From DAIOFH01 sp036745875 (GTDB lineage Bacteria > Planctomycetota > SZUA-567): DNA of 47,594 bases. Position 1 is the first letter of the stretch. Each line of letters begins with the position of its first letter. The notes beneath the pieces are model-generated. The model was not told the origin of the DNA. It searched no databases and saw only the letters and a program-made list of their open reading frames with translations. Position numbers and translations under genes: made by a program. Positions 9,077-16,261 of this stretch are shown piece by piece. The stretch is from NCBI GenBank assembly GCA_036745875.1, contig DAIOFH010000010.1, positions 1 through 47,594 on the forward strand, given 5' to 3'.

Positions 9077-9201
9077 TTCTCCGTATTTGCATGGCAATAA
9101 CATAATATGGGTAAGTACGTAACGAACGCCGATCCCGCTGGATAAACCAGATTCATTAGTGGGTAGGTACCGGCATTTCCCCAAAAAGAATCAAAAAAGA
9201 C

Positions 9202-9229
9202 TTGCAATGCGCGCCGCAATTGTTAAGAT
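9202..9229 (+). promoter_or_regulatory. Probable trp operon promoter
   Basis: TTGCAA (9202-9207), 16-base spacer, TAAGAT (9224-9229). Transcription would begin about 35 bases before the leader peptide start at 9270. The gap 9077-9201 shows nothing else I can support. Confidence 0.45.
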
Positions 9230-9269
9230 ATTCCGAAATATTGGTACTACTACCTGAAACGGGACAGAC

Positions 9270-9446
9270 ATGAACGCATGCGCTCAAAGCACAAGCATCT
9301 CACACGGCAATCCGCTCAACAGCGGCGCTGCCCGCTTTGACGTCACAGTCTCTCCCAAGTTCGCGACTCTGTGGTGGCGCGGCTCCTGGTGGCGGAACAA
9401 TCCGCCGGCTGCGCCTTTTGCTGATGTCGTTGACTCGGGATTATGA
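9270..9446 (+). CDS. trpL: trp operon leader peptide
   Basis: A 58-codon frame with GGGA six bases before the ATG. Codons 35-36 and 40-41 are Trp pairs (9372-9377 and 9387-9392), reading LWWRGSWWRNN, an enrichment expected of an attenuator sensor. It stops at 9446, 29 bases before a strong terminator hairpin and 192 bases upstream of trpE. The translating ribosome would stall at the four Trp codons when charged tRNA-Trp is scarce. The peptide is much longer than the 14 residues of the E. coli leader. Residues before the Trp pairs show no known motif. Confidence 0.8.
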   Translation: MNACAQSTSISHGNPLNSGAARFDVTVSPKFATLWWRGSWWRNNPPAAPFADVVDSGL

Positions 9447-9504
9447 TTCCCCGTTTTTAGACGAATCGAAAGCTCAAAGGACAGCCGGAAGGCTGTCCTT
9501 TTTT
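9372..9504 (+). promoter_or_regulatory. trp transcription attenuator with alternative hairpins
   Basis: Pause hairpin: GGCGC (9376-9380) and GGCGG (9391-9395), lying over the Trp codons, pair with CCGCC (9402-9406) and GCGCC (9411-9415). Antiterminator: CCGGCTG (9405-9411) pairs exactly with CAGCCGG (9482-9488). Terminator: 9476-9486 pairs with 9491-9501. The antiterminator and terminator are mutually exclusive. A ribosome stalled on the Trp codons would cover the 5' arm of the pause hairpin and free CCGGCTG. This is the logic of classical amino-acid attenuation. Confidence 0.75.
9476..9504 (+). terminator. trp attenuator terminator
   Basis: An 11-bp perfect stem AAAGGACAGCC / GGCTGTCCTTT with GGAA loop, followed by a run of T to 9504. 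It lies between the leader peptide and trpE, so it must be conditional. Confidence 0.85.
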
Positions 9505-9548
9505 CGTTTCTCCCGGCTTTTTTAAACCCACAACCCAAGGAACCGACG

Positions 9549-9605
9549 ATGCGCTTCACAGACATGGATACCCGATGGCGGAGATTTCAGCTTTGTCGTT
9601 TTTGA
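9549..9605 (+). CDS. Possible second short upstream ORF before trpE
   Basis: An 18-codon frame (MRFTDMDTRWRRFQLCRF) with a good ribosome site, AAGGAA, six bases before its ATG. It stops 33 bases before trpE. It contains one Trp codon. It may be a translated uORF, a leftover of an older trpE start, or chance. Confidence 0.25.
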   Translation: MRFTDMDTRWRRFQLCRF

Positions 9606-9638
9606 GAACAATCTATTCCCCTGTCAGGAAAAACTACC

Positions 9639-11108
9639 ATGAAAGCTGAAAAAAATATCCGCACCGACGGCGTCATCCGCATGCTCCCCGGCGAACGCTT
9701 TACCCCTTTCGCCCTGGCGCAGAAGCTGAAAGCGAAAATCCTTTTTGAATCGTCGACGTTCGAACGCGGCAAATCCCGCTACTCCCTGCTGGTCCTGGAC
9801 GAGGCGTTCAGGCTGATCCAGCGCGGCGAGACGGTCTATTTCAAGGTCAATGGCGACCCGGAGCGTAAATTCGACTCCGTACCGGTCCGGGACATACTCG
9901 AGGCGGCAACCTATTTTGCCGACCAGCATCCGCCCCTGCACCAGGACTTCCCCTACCCCTGCGGCGGCTTCGGCTATGTCGGCTACGAGTTCGCGGCGCG
10001 TTGCGACAAGATCCGCATGACCCCCAAAACCGACACGATCGGCATCGACGACGCGGTCTTCCTCTACGGCCACATCTACCTTATCTATGACCACCACGCC
10101 GACGTCATCTATCTCCACGGCGTCAACTACCATGAGCACCAGATCGACCTGGCGAAAGCCCTTGACGATGTGGAATGCCGCATCCGCGACCTCGACTTCA
10201 ACTACCTGATGAATTCGAACGACGCCCATATGGTTGAGATCATCGAGGAAAAGGGCGCGGACGAGCGTTTCCTCGCCGGAGTCCGTTCGCTCAAGCGCGA
10301 TATCGAAAACGGCAGCATGATCCAGGCCGTCCTTTCCCGCCGCCTCGAAATACAGACAAACCGCCCTTCCTTCGAAAGCTACCGCCGCCTCCGTTCCCTC
10401 AATCCCTCCCCCTATATGTTCCATATCGATTTCGGCGACTTCCAGATCTTCGGAACGTCCCCGGAGGTGCATATCAAGGCGAAGGAAGGCATGCTGACGA
10501 TCCGTCCCCTGGCGGGAACCCGTCCGCGCTCGGACGATCCCGAGTTGAACACCCTACGTGTGAAGGAACTTCTGGAGGACGAAAAGGAGCGGGCCGAGCA
10601 CATGATGCTCGTAGACCTCGCCCGGAACGACCTCGGCCGGGTCGCCAAAACCGGCACGGTCAAAGTGACGCGGACAATGACCATCGAGCAATACTCCCAT
10701 GTCATGCATATCGCGTCGCAGGTCGAGGCTGAACTGGGCCCGGAGCACACCGTGCTTGACGCGCTCCGCGCCAGTTTTCCGGCAGGCACCGTCTCCGGTG
10801 CGCCGAAGATTCGCGCCATGGAAACGCTGGACAAACTGGAAATCCATCCCCGGCGTTTCTATTCCGGAATTGTCGGCTATTTCGAACCGGGCGGGGACTT
10901 CGACACCTGCATCGCCATCCGTTGCGCATTGCAAAAAGGCGACCGCCTTTTCCTCCAGGCCGGCGCGGGCATTGTCTATGATTCCGACCCGGATACGGAG
11001 CTTGCGGAAACGAACCACAAGCTTGCCGCGCTCCTGAAGGCGCTCGGCCTGCCGACGCCATCCGCTGAACCGGCCGAATCGGCCGAACCGGTGGCGGCGA
11101 CGGCGTAG
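9639..11108 (+). CDS. trpE: Anthranilate synthase component I
   Basis: Makes anthranilate from chorismate with ammonia passed on by the TrpG domain of the next gene; first committed step of tryptophan synthesis. It has 489 residues, within the family range. The chorismate-binding domain shows PLAGTRPR (290-297), LVDLARNDLGRV and GTVSGAPK (383-390), ending in the conserved GAGIVYDSDPDTELAET region. The last 20 residues are a Pro/Ser/Glu/Ala tail (SAEPAESAEP) not needed for the fold. The start has AGGAAA eight bases upstream. It is the first structural gene after the attenuator and is followed by trpGD after 26 bases. Confidence 0.95.
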   Translation: MKAEKNIRTDGVIRMLPGERFTPFALAQKLKAKILFESSTFERGKSRYSLLVLDEAFRLIQRGETVYFKVNGDPERKFDSVPVRDILEAATYFADQHPPLHQDFPYPCGGFGYVGYEFAARCDKIRMTPKTDTIGIDDAVFLYGHIYLIYDHHADVIYLHGVNYHEHQIDLAKALDDVECRIRDLDFNYLMNSNDAHMVEIIEEKGADERFLAGVRSLKRDIENGSMIQAVLSRRLEIQTNRPSFESYRRLRSLNPSPYMFHIDFGDFQIFGTSPEVHIKAKEGMLTIRPLAGTRPRSDDPELNTLRVKELLEDEKERAEHMMLVDLARNDLGRVAKTGTVKVTRTMTIEQYSHVMHIASQVEAELGPEHTVLDALRASFPAGTVSGAPKIRAMETLDKLEIHPRRFYSGIVGYFEPGGDFDTCIAIRCALQKGDRLFLQAGAGIVYDSDPDTELAETNHKLAALLKALGLPTPSAEPAESAEPVAATA

Positions 11109-11134
11109 TCCTCTTTCTCACCCGATAAAAAAGA

Positions 11135-12760
11135 ATGGATAATACCATGTATTTGATAATAGACCATTTTGATTCATTTACGTACAACCTGGTGCAATTG
11201 CTTGCCGAAAAGGTGAATGGCGAAATCCGGGTAGTGCGTTCGGACGACTTTTCCGTGGAAGAAATCGAAAAACTGCCGCTCAGCGGCCTGATCATTTCCC
11301 CCGGCCCCGGCAACCCGGACGAATACCCGGAAAGCGTCGAACTGATCCGGCGGATGGCGGGCAAAACCCCCATTCTCGGCGTCTGCCTCGGCCATGAACT
11401 GATAGTCAAGGCTTTCGGCGGCAAAATCATCAAGGCCAAACGCATGATGCACGGCAAGCAGGACGACCTTCTCATCGACGGCAAGGGATGCTTCCGCAAT
11501 ATATCCGGCCCCTCCGCGTTCATGCGCTACCATTCGCTTGTCGCAGACCCCGAACTCCCCGAGTGCCTCGAAGCCACCGCCTACAGCCGCGACGGCGACA
11601 TCATGGCGGTCCGCCACAAGGAATATGTCATCGAGGGTGTGCAGTTCCACCCCGAATCCATCGGCTCCGAGATGGGTTCGAAAGTTATGGACAACTTCAT
11701 CACCTACCGCCGCGAGCCGTTCCCCCTGAAAGCCACCCTCGGCCGCCTGATCGCCCGCGAAGACCTCGAACAGGAAACCGCCAGGAATTTCATGCTGGAA
11801 ATGGCCGAAGGCAATCTGACCGATCCGCAACTCGCCGGATTCCTCTGCGCCCTCGAGGCCAAGGGCGTCACCGCCAGGGAAATCGCCGGTTGCGTCTCGG
11901 TCCTCAAGGAAAAGCAGGTCTCCATCGACCCCGGCGTCGAAGTGTTGGATATTGTCGGCGTCGGCGGCGACAACTCCGGATCGTTCAACCTGTCGTCCAT
12001 GTCGTCCTTGGTCGCCGCGGCGTGCGGGGAGACTGTCGCCAAACACGGCGGCAAGGCGGTCAGTTCCTTTTCGGGGGCGGCGGATTTCTTCGCCGAACTC
12101 GGCTATCCCCTGGAAACGTCTCCCCGCGCGGCTGAACAGCTCCTTGCCGAAACGGGATTCGCGTTCCTCTTCGCGCCCGTGTATCATAGCGCCATGCGCT
12201 TCGCCGCCCGCGCCCGCCGGGACCTCGCCGTAAAGACGGTCATGAACCTGATGGGACCGCTGGCTAATCCGGCAAACGCCGCCTACCAGGTCATGGGTGT
12301 CCCGAGAAAGCAGCTTCTGGAGCCGATGGCCGAGGCGGCCATGCTTCTCGGGGGCAAACGCATCCTCGTGATCAGCAGCGACGACGGCATGGACGAGTTC
12401 TCCTGCGCCGCACCGACCCACTGCGTGCTGGCTGAGCAGAACGGCGCGACGAGGCATTTTACCTTCGACCCGGCCCAGGCGGGCATCACGCCAAGCGACG
12501 CATCCGTGCTCAAGGGCGGTACAGCCGAGGTCAACGTCAGGATGGCCGAACGCCTGATGTCCGGAAAAGACACAGGTGGCCTCCTGGACGCCACCTGCCT
12601 GAACGCCGCAGCCGGGCTCTTTGTCACCGGCAGGGCGGAATCGATAGAAGACGGTTACCATATGGCGAAAAACGCCTTCGCCAGCGGCATGGTGCGAAAG
12701 AAAGTGAAAGAGATCATTGCGGCGGCGAGGGCGCTCGCGCCGGTGAAAAAGGCATCGTGA
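11135..12760 (+). CDS. trpGD: Fused glutamine amidotransferase / anthranilate phosphoribosyltransferase
   Basis: A bifunctional 541-residue protein. Residues 1-195 are the TrpG class-I amidotransferase that supplies ammonia to TrpE: nucleophile Cys84 in GVCLGHEL, with His172 and Glu174 in FHPES. Residues about 200-541 are TrpD, which moves a phosphoribosyl group from PRPP to anthranilate. They carry GVGGDNSGSFNLSS (275-288; family form GTGGDxxxTFNIST), KHGGKAVSS and NLMGPLANP. The phosphate loop has Val for the usual Thr and Ser for Thr, a mild departure. An ATG at 11147 (MYLIIDHFDSF) fits the usual TrpG N-terminus better and has GGAT seven bases before it; the true start may be there. It is one base upstream of trpCF. 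Confidence 0.93.
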   Translation: MDNTMYLIIDHFDSFTYNLVQLLAEKVNGEIRVVRSDDFSVEEIEKLPLSGLIISPGPGNPDEYPESVELIRRMAGKTPILGVCLGHELIVKAFGGKIIKAKRMMHGKQDDLLIDGKGCFRNISGPSAFMRYHSLVADPELPECLEATAYSRDGDIMAVRHKEYVIEGVQFHPESIGSEMGSKVMDNFITYRREPFPLKATLGRLIAREDLEQETARNFMLEMAEGNLTDPQLAGFLCALEAKGVTAREIAGCVSVLKEKQVSIDPGVEVLDIVGVGGDNSGSFNLSSMSSLVAAACGETVAKHGGKAVSSFSGAADFFAELGYPLETSPRAAEQLLAETGFAFLFAPVYHSAMRFAARARRDLAVKTVMNLMGPLANPANAAYQVMGVPRKQLLEPMAEAAMLLGGKRILVISSDDGMDEFSCAAPTHCVLAEQNGATRHFTFDPAQAGITPSDASVLKGGTAEVNVRMAERLMSGKDTGGLLDATCLNAAAGLFVTGRAESIEDGYHMAKNAFASGMVRKKVKEIIAAARALAPVKKAS

Positions 12761-12761
12761 A

Positions 12762-14192
12762 ATGACCCATAGAACAAATATCCGCGACAGGATCGTGGAA
12801 AAACGCCGTGGACGCATCATGCAGCTAGGCCATACCGAAGGCGCGGCGGTGCCGAAGGAAAGGGAAGCGCCGCTTGTCGACTTCCTCCCCGAAGTCGGCA
12901 TGATCTGCGAGATCAAGCGGAGTTCGCCGTCCAAAGGCAATATCGCGGCCGGGCTCGACGCCGCCCAGCAGGCAAGCGCCTATATCGAGGCGGGCGTGCG
13001 GAACCTGTCGATCCTTACGGAACCCACCGGTTTTTCCGGCAGCCTCGACGACCTCATGGCGGTGAAGAGGACATACCCCGATGTCGCGGTATTGCGCAAG
13101 GACTTTCTCTTCGACCCCGAGGACATCGACGTCGCCTGGCGGGCTGGAGCCGACGCCGTCCTTCTCATCGCCGGCATGCTCACGGCGGACCGCCTCGCCA
13201 CCCTGTACCGGCGGGCAAAAGAATACGGCATGCAGGCGCTGGTCGAACTTCACGACGCAGAGGATGTCGAAAAAGCCAGGCTGTTCAGGCCCGGCCTTGT
13301 CGGCGTCAACAGCAGGGACCTCGTGACCTTCGACATAGACCCCCTGCTGCCGCTCAGGATAAAGTCCATGATCGACTGGCCGACGAAGGTGGTGTACGAG
13401 TCGGGCATCCATTTTCCGGAGCAGGCCGCATTCGCCGTCTCCAGCGGCTTCCACGGCATCCTCGTCGGCGAATCGGTGGTCCGCGATCCCAAGCTGCCCG
13501 CCCGACTTGCGGCCGCCATGGCTAAGGCAAAACCGGTTTCTTTCTGGCAGCATGTCGCCAAGCGCATCAGCGCCAGGAAAGGCGGGCCTTTGGTAAAAAT
13601 CTGCGGACTCGCCAATGAACCTGACGCCCGCCATGCCGCCGAGGCTGGAGCGGACATGCTGGGGTTTGTTTTTTGGAAGGAATCGAAACGCCGCGCCGAT
13701 CCGGAACTTTTGCGGCAAATAAGGGATATCAGGATTCCCAAAATCGCCGTAGTGGTGGAAAAGGCCGGCGATAAAAAATTGGAACCGGAAATACACGCTT
13801 TGCTTGAAGAAGGAGCGCTTGATGCGGTGCAGTTCCACGGCGACGCCACGCCCGACGACTGCGCCCGCCTGTGGCCGGCATATTATAAGGCCGTCCGCCC
13901 CGCTGGCGCGGTGGAGGCATGCGACCTCCCCGGCTATCGAAGCCCCCGACTCCTCCTGGACGCGGCGGCGGATCTTCCCGGCGGCAACGGCGTCCGCACC
14001 AAGGCGAGCGTCCTGGCCGCCTGGGAAAAACCCCTCTGGCTTGCCGGAGGCCTGACGCAGGACAATATCGGCGAAGTCATCGAGAAATACCTCCCGGAAC
14101 TTGTCGACTGCGCCTCCGGCGTCGAAAGTTCTCCGGGCCACAAAGACCATAAGCTAGTCAGTGAGTTCATACGAAAGGCATACAATGATTGA
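12762..14192 (+). CDS. trpCF: Fused indole-3-glycerol phosphate synthase / phosphoribosylanthranilate isomerase
   Basis: A bifunctional 476-residue protein that performs the two steps from phosphoribosylanthranilate to indoleglycerol phosphate. The TrpC barrel (1-about 260) shows EIKRSSPSKG with Lys52, LRKDFLF with Lys113, and GVNSRDL. The TrpF barrel (about 275-476) shows VKICGL with the general base Cys281, and LLLDA with the general acid Asp400. GGL and VDCASGVESSPGHKD form the phosphate site. The fusion has the order found in E. coli. The ATG is one base beyond the trpGD stop, and the 3' end overlaps trpB by eight bases, so translation is probably coupled throughout. Confidence 0.93.
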   Translation: MTHRTNIRDRIVEKRRGRIMQLGHTEGAAVPKEREAPLVDFLPEVGMICEIKRSSPSKGNIAAGLDAAQQASAYIEAGVRNLSILTEPTGFSGSLDDLMAVKRTYPDVAVLRKDFLFDPEDIDVAWRAGADAVLLIAGMLTADRLATLYRRAKEYGMQALVELHDAEDVEKARLFRPGLVGVNSRDLVTFDIDPLLPLRIKSMIDWPTKVVYESGIHFPEQAAFAVSSGFHGILVGESVVRDPKLPARLAAAMAKAKPVSFWQHVAKRISARKGGPLVKICGLANEPDARHAAEAGADMLGFVFWKESKRRADPELLRQIRDIRIPKIAVVVEKAGDKKLEPEIHALLEEGALDAVQFHGDATPDDCARLWPAYYKAVRPAGAVEACDLPGYRSPRLLLDAAADLPGGNGVRTKASVLAAWEKPLWLAGGLTQDNIGEVIEKYLPELVDCASGVESSPGHKDHKLVSEFIRKAYND

Positions 14193-15432
14193 AGCGATAC
14201 GGCCGGTGCACGCCACCGGATCAACAGAAGACTTTTTCGGCAGTTACGGCGGCAAATATGTCGCGGAAACGTTGCGCCCCGCCCTGGACAACCTGGAAAA
14301 GGAATTCGCCGACGCCTGGCGCGACCCGGCCTTCCAGGCCGAACTGAAGCATGTCCAAAAGACCTTCGTCGGCAGGCCGACTCCGATGCTGTTTGCCGAA
14401 AACGCCACCCGCGCCATCGGCGGCGGGAAGATTTACATTAAAATGGAAGGCCTGGCCCACACCGGAGCCCACAAGATAAACAACGCCGTCGGCCAGGCTC
14501 TGTTGGCGAAACGCATCGGCAAAAAACGGGTTATCGCGGAAACGGGCGCTGGCCAGCACGGCCTCGCCTCCGCCGCGGCGGCGGCCAAGCTCGGGCTTGA
14601 ATGCCGCGTATATATGGGCTCTGTCGATGTCGCGCGCCAGCGGCCGAACGTGTTCGCCATGGAGACCTACGGTACGGAGGTCATCCCCGTGCACACCGGA
14701 GCCCGCACCCTCAAGGACGCCATCAATGCCGCGCTCCGGGAATGGGCGTCGACGTTCAAGGACACGCACTACCTTATCGGCTCGGCCCTCGGCCCGGCGC
14801 CGTTCCCAGCCATGGCCAGGCACTTCCAGTCGGTTGTCGGGGAAGAGGCGCAGGAACAGGCGGAAGCCGAAGGCCTGAACGTCGCGGCGCTCGTCGCCTG
14901 CGTCGGCGGCGGTTCCAACTCCATCGGGTTCTTCGCCCCCTACCTGAACAGGGACCACCCCCGCCTCATCGGCGTAGAAGCGGGCGGGCGCGGACCGGGG
15001 CTTGGCGAAAACGCGGTCCGCATGGCCGGCGCATCCAGGGTCGGGATCGCCCACGGCTACAAGAGCCGCTTCATCCTCGACAACGACGGACAGATTGTCG
15101 AGACCTATTCGATCTCGGCCGGCCTGGATTACCCCGGCATCGGCCCGGAACTGGCCAGCCTCGGCGACAGCGGCAGGATCGAATTCACGAGCGCCACGGA
15201 CGAGGAAACGCTGGATGCCCTGCGCTTCTTCGCCCGCCACGAAGGCGTCATGTTCGCCCTCGAATCGGCCCACGCCGGCGCCGTGGCCATGAAGATTGCG
15301 AAAGAATTGTCCCCCGACCAGTCGGTGATCATCAACATGTCCGGCCGCGGCGACAAGGATCTGTTCATCACCGCCAGGGCCCTTGACGAAAAGCGCTGGA
15401 TCGAATTTTTGAAAAGCGAGGTGGAAAAATGA
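14185..15432 (+). CDS. trpB: Tryptophan synthase beta chain
   Basis: The PLP enzyme that joins indole and serine to give tryptophan; works as an alpha2-beta2 complex with TrpA. It has 415 residues from the ATG at 14185. The PLP lysine is Lys97 in HTGAHKINN. ETGAGQHG and the PLP phosphate loop CVGGGSNS are intact, as is SAGLDYPGIGPE. AAAGGC lies before the ATG at 14185; a GTG at 14161 in frame gives eight extra residues but no better ribosome site. It overlaps trpCF by eight bases and trpA by four (ATGA). Confidence 0.95.
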   Translation: MIEAIRPVHATGSTEDFFGSYGGKYVAETLRPALDNLEKEFADAWRDPAFQAELKHVQKTFVGRPTPMLFAENATRAIGGGKIYIKMEGLAHTGAHKINNAVGQALLAKRIGKKRVIAETGAGQHGLASAAAAAKLGLECRVYMGSVDVARQRPNVFAMETYGTEVIPVHTGARTLKDAINAALREWASTFKDTHYLIGSALGPAPFPAMARHFQSVVGEEAQEQAEAEGLNVAALVACVGGGSNSIGFFAPYLNRDHPRLIGVEAGGRGPGLGENAVRMAGASRVGIAHGYKSRFILDNDGQIVETYSISAGLDYPGIGPELASLGDSGRIEFTSATDEETLDALRFFARHEGVMFALESAHAGAVAMKIAKELSPDQSVIINMSGRGDKDLFITARALDEKRWIEFLKSEVEK

Positions 15433-16169
15433 GCGATATCAAGTTGATGGCGCATATGATTGCCGGTTATCCCGATTATGAGGAATCCCTCGCCGTGGCG
15501 CGGGCGCTGGTTCGCGGCGGCGCGGATTACCTTGAAATCCAATTCCCCTTTTCCGATCCCTCCGCCGACGGCCCGGTCATCGAACGCGCCAGCCATGTCG
15601 CGCTTGCGAACGGGTTCCGCCTAGCCGACGGATTCAGGCTGATCTCCACCATGGCCAAGGAAACGGACGTCCCGATTTTCATCATGACCTATGCGAGCCT
15701 GGTTTTCACCGGCGGCATTGAAAACTTCGTCCGCACGGCGGCGGAAGCAGGGGTGTCGGGGTTGGTCATCCCGGACCTGCCGCCCGACTATGACGAAGGG
15801 CTGTACCGGGCGGGCAAGGCGGCTGGAGTGGTGATCACTCCCGTGTTATCCCCGGCGATGACGAAGGAGCGGTTGGAGTTCATCAAAAAGCTCAAGCCCG
15901 AATACGTCTATACGGCGCTCCGCGTCGGCGTCACCGGGAAAGCCACCGACCTCGACGAGGCGACCCTCGCCTACCTCGACGACGTTTCAGCCATCGGCGC
16001 GAAGATCATCGCCGGCTTCGGCGTCAGGACGAGGGAACAGATGCGGATGCTCGCGGGCAAAGCCCACGCCAGCGCCGTCGGCTCCTACTTCCTCGAGGAA
16101 ATGAAAAACTCCGGCGATCCCCTGAAGGCGCTGGAAAAAGCCTGCCGGGGGTTGAAGGAGTCGGCGTAG
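15429..16169 (+). CDS. trpA: Tryptophan synthase alpha chain
   Basis: Cleaves indoleglycerol phosphate to indole and glyceraldehyde 3-phosphate, passing indole to TrpB. It has 246 residues, slightly short of the usual 260-270 because the N-terminus is abbreviated. The catalytic pair is Glu36 (LEIQFPFSDP) and Asp47 (SADGP), with the same spacing as Glu49 and Asp60 in E. coli. Barrel loops VIPDLPPD, GVTGK and IAGFGVR are present. The ATG lies in the ATGA overlap with trpB. It is the last gene of the operon; a hairpin terminator follows within 40 bases. Confidence 0.94.
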   Translation: MSDIKLMAHMIAGYPDYEESLAVARALVRGGADYLEIQFPFSDPSADGPVIERASHVALANGFRLADGFRLISTMAKETDVPIFIMTYASLVFTGGIENFVRTAAEAGVSGLVIPDLPPDYDEGLYRAGKAAGVVITPVLSPAMTKERLEFIKKLKPEYVYTALRVGVTGKATDLDEATLAYLDDVSAIGAKIIAGFGVRTREQMRMLAGKAHASAVGSYFLEEMKNSGDPLKALEKACRGLKESA

Positions 16170-16195
16170 TGTTGTCACCCCTCAGCATTTTTGCG

Positions 16196-16238
16196 AAAAA
16201 AAAAGACCCGCTCCCAAAACAGGAGCGGGTTGTTTTTT
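16196..16238. terminator. Bidirectional terminator between trpA and the autotransporter
   Basis: A 9-bp stem ACCCGCTCC / GGAGCGGGT (16206-16214 and 16222-16230) has TGTTTTTT after it on the plus strand and a run of nine A (16196-16204) before it. It can therefore end both trpA and the convergent gene. Confidence 0.85.
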
Positions 16239-16261
16239 CCGGGCGGCCGATTACGCATCAT

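Noticed and set aside
8866..9105. 79-codon plus-strand frame in the AT-rich gap
   Set aside because: No ribosome site, low-complexity start, no recognisable motif; the XRE-like fragment is in another frame.
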